Assembly (NCBI GenBank): GCA_002332905.1
Contig: DDAM01000062.1
Location: 124,001 to 188,000, forward strand
DNA length: 64,000 nt
From: Firmicutes bacterium UBA2058
GTDB lineage: Bacteria > Bacillota > Clostridia > Tissierellales > Sedimentibacteraceae
Reading direction: 5' to 3'
Below the pieces are notes generated by a model. That model did not search any database. It was not told where the DNA came from and saw nothing but the letters and a program-made list of their open reading frames with translations. Position 1 is the stretch's first letter. Every line of letters starts with the position of its first letter. Made by a program: the position numbers and the translations under genes. Shown here in pieces: positions 28,516 to 36,477 of the stretch.

Positions 28516-29409
28516 CTAAATGCCTAATTGCTTTCTTAATGGAATTAAGAAATTGATGTCTATAAGTTCTTTAGCATTATGGTTGTTGTATCTTTCCCAT
28601 AATGGCTCATTATTACTGTCTATATTTAAAGGGAAATTTTTGTCGATGAACTTCTGATCTGTTGGATTTCCTGTATGGTCAGCCTGTAAAGCAATTGCAT
28701 TTACAGTGCTTTGAGCTAGCTTTCTAAGTCCCAATGCCACTATACAAACGCCCTCCTCACCTAAGCTTTCCTTAGAAACCTCTAAAAGATAGTAGTAAAG
28801 CTTAATAAACATTGAATTTACACTCTGTTTAAAATCTACTGTTTCCATAGTGTGAAGTGCATTTTTCACACTAGCTTCCTTATTCTCACCAAAACACAGC
28901 GCTTTTTTTTCATCAATAAGATTAGCAGGTCTAAAGTAAACTGAGAAACGACAGAAATTATCTCTTTTACATGTTAGCATATTAGATAAATTTGTCTGTC
29001 CTTTTTCTTCTGTGTAAGCATTAACTAAAGCATGCGTACATTCCTCACAGTAAAAGCTTCCTAGTTTTCCTTTACCGTTTCTATTCCACATATCAGCCAT
29101 TGGACATGTGTAAACTTCCCATAATCTAACTTGTTCATTTTGTTCAATTATATTTTTACGTACTCTAGGATCGTCTTTACAATCACATCCCACTGTAAAC
29201 AAGCTAAGTAAATTTGTTTTTACACCATTATTTAAATGTTTTTCTTTTAATTCTTTTCCTCTATCTGCTCCATATCTGCGAACAGCTTCACGTATAATTC
29301 CTTCCGCTTTTCTTCCAGCATTTTCATAAATACTTCCGGCGACTTCCATATACATTCTGGTTAGGCAATCCTGCTGATTTTGTAATTTTATTTCGTCAAG
29401 ATTGTACAT
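28516..29409 (-). CDS. L-2-amino-thiazoline-4-carboxylic acid hydrolase-like protein (copy 2)
   Basis: A 297-residue paralogue of the neighbouring gene. Shared blocks include REAVRRYGADRGKELKEKH, SLFTVGCDCKDDPR, CPMADMWNRNG, SFYCEECTHA and FCRFSVYFRPANL. ATG 29409 behind AAAGGAGG is the start; the open frame reaching 29466 overlaps the upstream oppF. Part of a palindromic repeat (28848-28874) lies inside the coding region and reads as SVKNALHTM, a segment poorly conserved against copy 1. Two adjacent copies could form a hetero-oligomer or act on successive substrates; neither is shown by sequence. Confidence 0.7.
   Translation of the reverse strand: MYNLDEIKLQNQQDCLTRMYMEVAGSIYENAGRKAEGIIREAVRRYGADRGKELKEKHLNNGVKTNLLSLFTVGCDCKDDPRVRKNIIEQNEQVRLWEVYTCPMADMWNRNGKGKLGSFYCEECTHALVNAYTEEKGQTNLSNMLTCKRDNFCRFSVYFRPANLIDEKKALCFGENKEASVKNALHTMETVDFKQSVNSMFIKLYYYLLEVSKESLGEEGVCIVALGLRKLAQSTVNAIALQADHTGNPTDQKFIDKNFPLNIDSNNEPLWERYNNHNAKELIDINFLIPLRKQLGI
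28848..28874. repeat. TAGTGTGAA hairpin inside an ATC-hydrolase-like gene
   Basis: TAGTGTGAA / TTCACACTA form a 9-bp stem around GTGCATTT within coding sequence. The same arms occur in intergenic copies of this window, but here the reading frame stays open. Confidence 0.55.
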
Positions 29410-29446
29410 GATAAACCTCCTTTGGTTTGTTATATAAGTCATTAAT

Positions 29447-30397
29447 TTAAAAGAAACAAGATACAAAATGTCCCTTTGATATTTCTTTTAGTTTTGGTTC
29501 TTCATTTAAGCATCTTTCTGTCACATCAGGACATCTATTTGCAAACCTACAAATAGGCTTTGGATTAATTGGAGAAGTAATCTCTCCTTTTAATAATACT
29601 CTTTCTCTTCTTTTATGCAAGCTAGGTACTGGTATTGCCGATAAAAGTGCCTTTGTGTAAGGGTGTGTTGGATTCGCAAACAATTCCTCAGAAGGTGCTT
29701 TTTCTATAAGCTTTCCTAAATACATAACTGCTATGTCATCAGAAAAGTGATTAACAACTGATAAGTCATGTGTTATAAACATATAGGTTAAACCCATCTT
29801 CTCTTGTAATTCATTCATTAAATTTAATATCTGAGCTTGAATTGAAACGTCAAGTGCTGAAACGGGCTCATCACAAACTATAAATTTTGGATTTAATGCA
29901 AGTGCTCTGGCTATACCAATTCTTTGTCTTCTTCCACCATCAAGCTCATGAGGATAAGCATTAACAAGTCTATGAGCCAAACCTACAGTCTCCATTATCT
30001 CTAAAACTCTTTCCATACGTTCGCTACTATTATTTAATATATGGTTAAGTTTTAATGGTTCCATAATTGTTTCACATACAGTTTTCCTCGGATTTAGAGA
30101 AGAAAACGGATCTTGGAATATAATCTGCATTTCTGTACGTTTTTTTCTCATTTCACTGTCAGAAAGCTTTCCTATATCTTTTCCTTCGAATAAAACCTCA
30201 CCACTTGTTGGCTCAGTTAATCTTAGTATTGTTCTTCCAGTTGTAGATTTACCACATCCTGATTCACCAACTACACCAAGAGTTTTACCCCTTTCTATAG
30301 TAAAAGATACATCATCTACAGCATGTAACATTCCTTTTGGAGTTTTAAAATATTTTTTCAGATTTCTTACTTCTAAAAGTACATTGTTATTGCTCAT
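29447..30397 (-). CDS. oppF: Oligopeptide ABC transporter, ATP-binding protein
   Basis: A 316-residue ABC ATPase of the OppF/DppF type. Walker A GESGCGKSTTGR, Q-loop FQDPFSSLNPR, Walker B KFIVCDEPVSALD and a C-terminal oligopeptide-transporter extension with four cysteines (CRFANRCPDVTERC...C) typical of the Fe-S-like motif of this subfamily. The ABC signature appears as LDGGRRQRIGIARAL, with LDGG in place of the usual LSGG. ATG 30397 after AGGTG is preferred to TTG 30403 and overlaps the stop of oppD by 11 bases. It pairs with OppD to energise peptide import. Confidence 0.92.
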   Translation of the reverse strand: MSNNNVLLEVRNLKKYFKTPKGMLHAVDDVSFTIERGKTLGVVGESGCGKSTTGRTILRLTEPTSGEVLFEGKDIGKLSDSEMRKKRTEMQIIFQDPFSSLNPRKTVCETIMEPLKLNHILNNSSERMERVLEIMETVGLAHRLVNAYPHELDGGRRQRIGIARALALNPKFIVCDEPVSALDVSIQAQILNLMNELQEKMGLTYMFITHDLSVVNHFSDDIAVMYLGKLIEKAPSEELFANPTHPYTKALLSAIPVPSLHKRRERVLLKGEITSPINPKPICRFANRCPDVTERCLNEEPKLKEISKGHFVSCFF

Positions 30398-31403
30398 TGC
30401 CAATCACCTTTCCTTCCTTGATATTTTGTTCATTGTAAAGGTGACACTCTACATAATGTTCATTATTTCTATAAACCTTTTTAGGTTTTTGTGTTTTACA
30501 GAGTTCCTTAGCATAATCACATCTTGGACAGAAGGTGCATCCCTTTGGCAAATCAGTTGGATCGGGCATAAGACCTCTTATTGGCTTTAGCTTAGCTGTT
30601 CTATTATCTATGTTTGGCAAAGAGTTGAACAATCCTTCTGTATATGGATGTCTAGTGTTGTCAAATATATCTTCTAACGTTCCATGCTCAACGATTCTTC
30701 CTCCGTAAATTACAGATACAGTATCGCAAATTTCTGCAACTATACCTAAATCGTGTGTAATCATAAGCATAGACATATTATATTTCTCTTTTAACTGCTT
30801 CATCATTTCAAGCACCTGAGCCTGAATTGTAACATCAAGTGCTGTTGTTGGTTCATCTGCTATTAAAAGTTCTGGATTACATGCAAGTGCTATTGCAATA
30901 ATAACACGTTGCTTCATTCCTCCCGAAAACTGGTGTGGATATTCATGTCCTCTTTCTCCAGGTATACCAACTAGCTCTAGCATTTCTCTAGCTTTTTGTG
31001 TAGATTTCTCGCGTCCAAGCTTCTCATGAACCTCAATTACTTCTGCTATTTGGTCTTCTACTGACATTACTGGATTTAATGATGTCATAGGATCTTGAAA
31101 AATCATTGATACAGCTTTACCACGTATCTGTTCCATTTCTTTTTCTGATTTTTTTATTACATTTTCACCATTTAATTCAATTGAACCATTTACTATGACT
31201 CCTGGTGGATTTGGAATTAATCCTAAAATTGAAAGTCCAGTTGTAGTTTTTCCTGCTCCTGTTTCTCCAACAAGACCTAGGGTTTTTCCCTTTTCTATAG
31301 ATAAATCCAAACCATTTAGTGCCTGAACTACTCCAGACCTAGTACGAAATTCGACCACTAAATCTTTTATTTCAATAGCTTTATTTTTTTTATTATTACT
31401 CAA
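30387..31403 (-). CDS. oppD: Oligopeptide ABC transporter, ATP-binding protein
   Basis: A 338-residue ABC ATPase of the OppD/DppD type: Walker A GETGAGKTTTG, Q-loop FQDPMTSLNP, signature FSGGMKQRV, Walker B LLIADEPTTALD, switch His in MITHDLG, and the C-terminal cysteine cluster (CTFCPRCDYAKELC) of peptide transporters. TTG 31403 eight bases behind GGAGG is taken as the start. It lies 15 bases after oppC and overlaps oppF, as in a standard opp operon. Confidence 0.93.
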   Translation of the reverse strand: MSNNKKNKAIEIKDLVVEFRTRSGVVQALNGLDLSIEKGKTLGLVGETGAGKTTTGLSILGLIPNPPGVIVNGSIELNGENVIKKSEKEMEQIRGKAVSMIFQDPMTSLNPVMSVEDQIAEVIEVHEKLGREKSTQKAREMLELVGIPGERGHEYPHQFSGGMKQRVIIAIALACNPELLIADEPTTALDVTIQAQVLEMMKQLKEKYNMSMLMITHDLGIVAEICDTVSVIYGGRIVEHGTLEDIFDNTRHPYTEGLFNSLPNIDNRTAKLKPIRGLMPDPTDLPKGCTFCPRCDYAKELCKTQKPKKVYRNNEHYVECHLYNEQNIKEGKVIGNEQ

Positions 31404-31417
31404 AATCTTCTCCTCCT

Positions 31418-32311
31418 TTATTTAAGTCTTGGATCTAAAGCGTCTCTTAGACCATCTCCAAGAAGATTCAAAGCTAATATTGTAAGCATAATAGCGAGTC
31501 CTGGAATAAAAGTAAGATAACTATAATCCCTTATGTAGTTTCTACCAGCTGATAAAAGTGCTCCCCACTCAGGCGCAGGTGCTTGAACTCCCAATCCTAG
31601 GAATGAAAGTGCTGCTGTGTTAGCAATTGTAGCTGCAACTCTTAAAGTAGTTTGTACTATTATAGGTCCCATACAGTTAGGTAATATATGACTAAATATG
31701 ATTGTAGCATCCTTTGCTCCAATAGCACTGGCAGCCTCAATATAGTCTACCTCTCTTACTGTTAAAACAGAACCTCTAACGATTCTTGCAAATGTAGGAA
31801 TTGAAGATACCGAAAGAGCTATGACTAGGTTTATTGTATTTGCTCCTAATGCTGCAACAATTACCATAGCTAAAAGTGTCATTGGTATAGCTAGGAAAAT
31901 ATCTGTAATTCTCATAATTATATTGTCTATCACTCCACCATAATAGCCTGAAACTGCTCCTAAAATTCCACCTAGAATTAAACTGATAGCGACTGATAAA
32001 AAGCTTACATATAATGACATTCTACTACCATGAACTACTCTTGCTAATAAATCACGACCATAATCATCGGTACCAAATGGATGCTCTAATGACGGCCATT
32101 GTAGACGTTCTGAAATATTTTGCTCTATAACCTTAGCGTCATAATCATAAAGTAAATCTGCTCCCAAGGAAACAAGAATTAACAATACTAAAAATATAAG
32201 CCCAAACATTGCAGCTTTGTTTTTACTAAGAAGGGAAAGTATTTCTCTTGCTTGATTATTCTTTTTATACTTTTTTATAAGTTCTTTTTGTGTCAATTTA
32301 TTATTATTCAT
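31418..32311 (-). CDS. oppC: Oligopeptide ABC transporter permease
   Basis: A 297-residue inner-membrane permease of the OppC/DppC type. A charged N-terminal tail (TQKELIKKYKKNNQA) is followed by a first helix and a BPD_transp_1 domain with five helices. The EAA loop (EAASAIGAKDATIIFSHILPN) contacts the ATPases, and GTDDYGRDLLARVVHGSR is the family motif. ATG 32311 lies behind GGAGGGGG; the longer frame to 32377 would overlap oppB. It forms the import channel with OppB. Confidence 0.93.
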   Translation of the reverse strand: MNNNKLTQKELIKKYKKNNQAREILSLLSKNKAAMFGLIFLVLLILVSLGADLLYDYDAKVIEQNISERLQWPSLEHPFGTDDYGRDLLARVVHGSRMSLYVSFLSVAISLILGGILGAVSGYYGGVIDNIIMRITDIFLAIPMTLLAMVIVAALGANTINLVIALSVSSIPTFARIVRGSVLTVREVDYIEAASAIGAKDATIIFSHILPNCMGPIIVQTTLRVAATIANTAALSFLGLGVQAPAPEWGALLSAGRNYIRDYSYLTFIPGLAIMLTILALNLLGDGLRDALDPRLK

Positions 32312-32324
32312 ATTTACCCCCTCC

Positions 32325-33251
32325 TTAAGAATACATTGCTTTAATACGCGGATCCATAAAACCGTATAATAAGTCAACTAAAAGATTTACTACTGAGAAA
32401 CACACTGTTAAAACAGTCATACAACCAAGTACCATAGGCACATCTCTTGAGTTAATTGATTGTACCATCAATCGTCCAAGTCCTGGCCATGCAAATACAG
32501 TTTCTGTTAAAACTGAACCACCTAATAACTGTCCCATTTGAATACCACAAACTGTAATTGTAGGTATTAAAGCGTTTTTAAAAGCATGCTTTACTATAAC
32601 ATTTGATTTTGATACACCCTTTGCTCTAGCTGTACGGATATAGTCCTGTCTTACAGTTTCTAGCATTGATGAACGTGTAGTTCTAGCTATAGATGCCATA
32701 TTCATAAACCCTAGAGATATTGCTGGAAGAATATAGCTTATCCAACTGTCTGCACCTTGAACTGGAAACCATCCTAAATTTAATGAAAATACTAAAATTA
32801 ACAATAATGCAAGCCAGAAAATAGGCATTGATACACCAATTAATGAAACTATCATACTTACATTATCAAATATTGTGTTTTGTTTAACTGCTGCTAAAAT
32901 TCCAAGCGGTATAGCTAATATAATTGAAACTACACCAGCAACTATTGATAGATTAAATGTATACGGGAATCTTGAAGCAACCTCATCTATAACTGGTCTT
33001 TTTGTTGTATAAGAAACACCTAAATCTCCTTTACAAAAATTAACCATATATCTAACATATTGAATTAATACAGGATCATTTAAACCCATTTCTTCTCTTA
33101 ACTCTTCCTTTTGCTCTGGCGTGGCATTTTCACCTAGGATTAATTGAACTGGATCACCAGGTGCTAATTGCATAATCATAAATACCAGAAACGTAACACC
33201 GATAATTACCGGAATTAAGGCTAAAAGTCTTTTAAATATATACTTAAGCAT
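32325..33251 (-). CDS. oppB: Oligopeptide ABC transporter permease
   Basis: A 308-residue OppB/DppB permease. It has the typical start MLKYIFKRLLALIPVIIGVTFLVF with a first helix, the APGDPVQLILG segment, six helices in all, and an EAA-type loop with RTARAKGVSKSNVIVKHAFKN. ATG 33251 follows AGGAGG. It is the first permease gene after the binding-protein gene, across a 105-base gap with a stem-loop that may set relative expression. Confidence 0.93.
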   Translation of the reverse strand: MLKYIFKRLLALIPVIIGVTFLVFMIMQLAPGDPVQLILGENATPEQKEELREEMGLNDPVLIQYVRYMVNFCKGDLGVSYTTKRPVIDEVASRFPYTFNLSIVAGVVSIILAIPLGILAAVKQNTIFDNVSMIVSLIGVSMPIFWLALLLILVFSLNLGWFPVQGADSWISYILPAISLGFMNMASIARTTRSSMLETVRQDYIRTARAKGVSKSNVIVKHAFKNALIPTITVCGIQMGQLLGGSVLTETVFAWPGLGRLMVQSINSRDVPMVLGCMTVLTVCFSVVNLLVDLLYGFMDPRIKAMYS

Positions 33252-33294
33252 TTTACCTCCTGAAGCTTTAATTACTAAAATCTTTAAATTTATT

Positions 33295-33333
33295 AAAGTG
33301 CTAAAAATTACTTCAAATAGTTTTTAGCACTTT
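33295..33333 (-). promoter_or_regulatory. Intercistronic stem-loop between binding-protein and permease genes
   Basis: A 13-bp perfect stem AAAGTGCTAAAAA / TTTTTAGCACTTT (33295-33307 with 33321-33333) lacks a U run on the minus strand. It is more likely an mRNA stabiliser or partial terminator allowing excess binding protein over permease, a common arrangement. Confidence 0.6.
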
Positions 33334-33356
33334 ATTTTTACATATTAAAATATGTC

Positions 33357-34925
33357 TTATTTCCAGAACATGTCGTTAAATCCAACATATCCAGTTGCAC
33401 TTGCAACTACACCACCAAGGTTTGCATCATATGCTCTAAACATAGATGGTTGATATAATGATGGTTGTGGAGATAATTCATTTATTTTAGCAACTATTTC
33501 ATGAATTAATTTAAGTCTAGCATCTTCGTCAATTGTACTTTCTGCTTTCTTAACTAAAGCATCAACTTCATCATTTTTAATAGCACCTGGGTATGATTTA
33601 GCTCTGCTTGAATGATAACGTTGAACATAAGTTAAAGCGTTTGATGGTGACCAAGATGATATAAGAGCTGTCCAATCTCCTGAAGTCCAGCTTGCAAAGT
33701 ATGTAGCTGTATCCATTGTAACAACTTCAACCTTAATTCCAAGCTTAGCTAAACTGCTCTGCATAACTGTTGCTGCTGCAACTTTAGTTTCATTTGAACA
33801 AATAATTGGAACTACTATATCAGATGGATTTCCACCCCATTTATCAAGATACTCTTGAGCTTTTTCTAGGTTAAATTCAGCTGCACCTTCATCAGTTGAA
33901 CCCCAGTATCCTGAAGCAATTTGAGTATAGTTTGGTGTTGCATATCCATTAAGAGCTGCTGCTATAACATCTTCTCTATTGATACCATAGTTTATAGCTT
34001 GTCTTACATTTACATCATCAAATGGAGCTACATCTGTATTTAAAGCTAAGAAGAAGTTTTCAACTGAAGCTACTTCTTTAACTTCAAATTTTTTATTATC
34101 TTGTAATCTTGATACGTCAGCTGTTGAAAGTTCATATATAAAATCAATTTCCCCTGCTTCTAATGCAATAGTTCTTGATGTTCCTTCTGGTATTATTTTA
34201 AACACTAAATTAGGTATAGAAGCTTTTCTATCAGCGTCAAAATAGTTTTCATTAGCAACGAATTTTAATGAATCACCATAGTTCCATTCTTTGAATACAT
34301 ATGGTCCAGTTCCTACAGGATTAGCATTAAAGTCGTTATTAGCTTCAATTAATGATTTTGGCACTATGAAGTTAAAGTGGTAAGCTAAATCCGCTAATAA
34401 TCCAGCATATGCACCTTCTGTTACTATTTTTACTTCATATGTATCAACTGCCTCAATACTTTTGATGTTAGCAGTATAGCTTGCACTAGCTGCAAATGAT
34501 TTAGCCCATTCAATTGAAGCAACAACGTCTTCTGCTGTCATTTCATCGCCGTTATGGAACTTAACACCTTGCTTTAATTTAAAAGTCCAATCAGTTTCAT
34601 TTTCTACACTATATGATTCCGCTAAATCAGGTAATATATCTAATGTCTCATGGTCAACTCGCATTAGTCCATTATATGTAAGAATATTCATATAAACTGC
34701 TATTAATGAGTCATGATCACAAGTTGTCAATGATGGAGGCTCACCTGTTAATGCTACAGTAAGAGTATCTTTCTTTGCTGTGTTAGAGCTTGAATCATTA
34801 TTATTTGCTGATTGATTGTCACCTGGTTTATCACCTTCTGTTTTTGTTGTAGCACATCCAGTTAACATACTGAATACAAAAACCAGTGCTAATAGTAAGC
34901 TAATTAATCTTGTTCCTTTTTTCAT
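33357..34925 (-). CDS. oppA: Peptide ABC transporter substrate-binding lipoprotein (SBP family 5)
   Basis: A 522-residue extracytoplasmic binding protein. The lipoprotein signal peptide LALVFVFSMLTGC places the lipidated Cys at 24, a Ser/Asn-rich linker follows, and the SBP_bac_5 fold shows LTYNGLMRVDHETLDILPDLAESY and WTFKLKQGVKFHNGDEMTAEDVV. It captures peptides or similar ligands for the OppBCDF system. ATG 34925 lies behind a purine-rich AAGGGATG site. It is the first gene of the operon, transcribed divergently from the LysR gene. Confidence 0.93.
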   Translation of the reverse strand: MKKGTRLISLLLALVFVFSMLTGCATTKTEGDKPGDNQSANNNDSSSNTAKKDTLTVALTGEPPSLTTCDHDSLIAVYMNILTYNGLMRVDHETLDILPDLAESYSVENETDWTFKLKQGVKFHNGDEMTAEDVVASIEWAKSFAASASYTANIKSIEAVDTYEVKIVTEGAYAGLLADLAYHFNFIVPKSLIEANNDFNANPVGTGPYVFKEWNYGDSLKFVANENYFDADRKASIPNLVFKIIPEGTSRTIALEAGEIDFIYELSTADVSRLQDNKKFEVKEVASVENFFLALNTDVAPFDDVNVRQAINYGINREDVIAAALNGYATPNYTQIASGYWGSTDEGAAEFNLEKAQEYLDKWGGNPSDIVVPIICSNETKVAAATVMQSSLAKLGIKVEVVTMDTATYFASWTSGDWTALISSWSPSNALTYVQRYHSSRAKSYPGAIKNDEVDALVKKAESTIDEDARLKLIHEIVAKINELSPQPSLYQPSMFRAYDANLGGVVASATGYVGFNDMFWK

Positions 34926-34980
34926 AATTAATCATCCCTTCACTTATGTTTATTATTTGTCGAGCATTAAGACATCGTTT

Positions 34981-35048
34981 TCGACACCTTTATGACACGG
35001 TACTTGTTTATTATACCAGTTGACACCTATATGGACGTAATATATAAT
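34981..35048. promoter_or_regulatory. Divergent control region: LysR-gene promoter and direct repeats
   Basis: A perfect sigma-A promoter for the LysR gene lies here: TTGACA (35020-35025), 17-base spacer, TATAAT (35043-35048). The -35 lies within a repeat: CGACACCTTTATGACACGG (34982-35000) resembles TGACACCTATATGGACGTA (35021-35039), 39 bases apart. On the minus strand TATAAT (about 35011-35016) can serve as the -10 of oppA with a poor -35, consistent with an activated promoter. LysR binding to these repeats is inferred. Confidence 0.65.
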
Positions 35049-35114
35049 TTAGATAACGTTTATACCAAAAATATGTATATAATATACACGATATACAAGA
35101 CGGGAGACATAAAG

Positions 35115-36056
35115 ATGACACTAAATCAACTCAAATATGTACTCGAAATATCAAAAACAGGTTCTATTAACAAGGCTGCAAACAACCTCTTTATTTCTCA
35201 ATCTGTTTTATCAGCATCTATCAAAAACCTAGAAACAGAGCTAGGAAAAGACATATTTTCAAGGTCTACAAGAGGAGTTGTACTTACACCCTTTGGTAAA
35301 ACCTTCATTTCATACATAGCACCAATACAATTACAATTACAACAGCTTGATGACATGATTAGCACTAAAAATGCGGATAATATAATGCGTTTAACTATCG
35401 CTAGCAATGGATTTAATTTTATAAGCAAAATCTGTGCAGATCTATATAAAAAGTACTCTTCTATTGGAATTAGAATTGAAGAGCATGAAGCCTTTGGACC
35501 AGAGGCTATGAACCTTGTAGCTAATAATGTAGCTGAAATAGCACTTGTTAGACACTGGAACTGCTATAAAAATCAATACATAAAGCAATATAACGCACTT
35601 AAGCTTCAATTTTATCCACTGGTGACCCTAGATATAGGAGTTACAGTAGGTCCTAGCAACCCATTGTTTTATAATGAAAGTGACTACATAACTACAGACA
35701 TGATTAAGCCCTATCCCATGATAATGTACAATTATATGGACTTTGGGCCATATTCCGACATATTTGACAAATTAAAGCTCAAACATTCAAATAGTAAATT
35801 TATTACTTCATCTAGAGCAACTATATACGAAACATTAGCTAGCTCTGACGCATGCTATCTAAATTCAAATTATAATTCCTTTAATGAAATTAAGGACATA
35901 TCCAATTCTTTTGGTAACCAAAGAACTTTGATTTTATTAGATTGTGATATAAAATCCGAGTTAGGCTGGATTAAAAATGCTAATGTAAATTTATCATCTA
36001 TAGCTTCAGAAGCAATAAATTTAATAAGTGACCATTTGACAAGTATTATAGCATAA
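35115..36056 (+). CDS. LysR-family transcriptional regulator
   Basis: A 313-residue LysR regulator. The N-terminal winged HTH reads LNQLKYVLEISKTGSINKAANNLFISQSVLSASIKNLETELG, followed by a linker helix and a periplasmic-binding-like effector domain (from about 90). ATG 35115 with GGGAG upstream is chosen; the upstream frame to 34992 runs through the promoter. Being divergent from the Opp/hydrolase operon, it most likely activates that operon in response to an imported compound, the usual LysR logic. Confidence 0.9.
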   Translation: MTLNQLKYVLEISKTGSINKAANNLFISQSVLSASIKNLETELGKDIFSRSTRGVVLTPFGKTFISYIAPIQLQLQQLDDMISTKNADNIMRLTIASNGFNFISKICADLYKKYSSIGIRIEEHEAFGPEAMNLVANNVAEIALVRHWNCYKNQYIKQYNALKLQFYPLVTLDIGVTVGPSNPLFYNESDYITTDMIKPYPMIMYNYMDFGPYSDIFDKLKLKHSNSKFITSSRATIYETLASSDACYLNSNYNSFNEIKDISNSFGNQRTLILLDCDIKSELGWIKNANVNLSSIASEAINLISDHLTSIIA

Positions 36057-36105
36057 TGCGATAGCAGTTATCGCTTTGTAAGGTATCAAATGGTTTTTTG
36101 ATAAA

Positions 36106-36140
36106 AATAACTTCCTATTTTATAAAGGGAGTTATTTTTT
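36106..36140 (+). terminator. Terminator of the LysR gene
   Basis: Stem AATAACTTCC / GGGAGTTATT (36106-36115 with 36127-36136, one G-U pair) is followed by T6. A smaller hairpin GCGATA/TATCGC (36058-36074) directly follows the stop codon. Confidence 0.75.
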
Positions 36141-36162
36141 ATTGGTAAATAATTAATACATC

Positions 36163-36221
36163 TTAATGCTATCTTAATGCCATCATTTATATATTAACAC
36201 CGTTTTAATATCCATTATGAT
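36163..36221 (+). promoter_or_regulatory. kdp promoter region with two KdpE-like direct-repeat boxes
   Basis: TTAATGC occurs at 36163-36169 and 36174-36180 (11-bp period), and TTAACAC at 36194-36200 with TTAAT at 36205 (same period). The two boxes are 31 bases apart. A -10 TATGAT lies at 36216-36221. OmpR/PhoB-class regulators such as KdpE bind 11-bp direct repeats, and a third matching box precedes the kdpD unit at 40988. Assignment to KdpE is inferred. Confidence 0.6.
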
Positions 36222-36256
36222 AAACTTCAAATATGAAAATTATGGAGGTATTTATA

Positions 36257-36376
36257 ATGGATATTTTATTAATCGGGATACTAGCTATTTCTTTTAGTAT
36301 TATTTGTTTATTTGCACATTGGTGCGATTTACAGATCAAAACTAAAAAAGGAAATGGCAGGATGGAGGTTTTATAA
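36257..36376 (+). CDS. Small membrane protein at the head of the kdp operon (39 aa)
   Basis: ATG 36257 follows a strong GGAGG. The 39-residue product is one hydrophobic helix (MDILLIGILAISFSIICLF) plus a short basic tail with AHWCDLQIKTKK. It ends exactly one base before the kdpF start, so it belongs to the operon. I do not recognise a named family; it may be a second KdpF-like accessory subunit that stabilises the pump. Confidence 0.65.
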   Translation: MDILLIGILAISFSIICLFAHWCDLQIKTKKGNGRMEVL

Positions 36377-36454
36377 ATGATATTTTTAGGGATTGCAATT
36401 TTAGCATTGTTCGTTTATTTATTATATGCTCTTGTTCATCCTGATAAATTATAG
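36377..36454 (+). CDS. kdpF: K+-transporting ATPase small subunit F
   Basis: A 25-residue single-helix peptide (MIFLGIAILALFVYLLYALV then HPDKL) with the KdpF pattern of a membrane helix ending in Y-A-L-x-x-P-[DE]-K. Known KdpF stabilises the KdpABC complex. It sits between the upstream small ORF and kdpA and has GGAGG in front. Confidence 0.85.
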   Translation: MIFLGIAILALFVYLLYALVHPDKL

Positions 36455-36477
36455 AAAGATGGAGGAAGAAAAGTACA

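Noticed and set aside
36057..36256. Possible c-di-AMP riboswitch before kdp
   Set aside because: The region is too short and lacks the conserved motifs; direct repeats fit KdpE control better.
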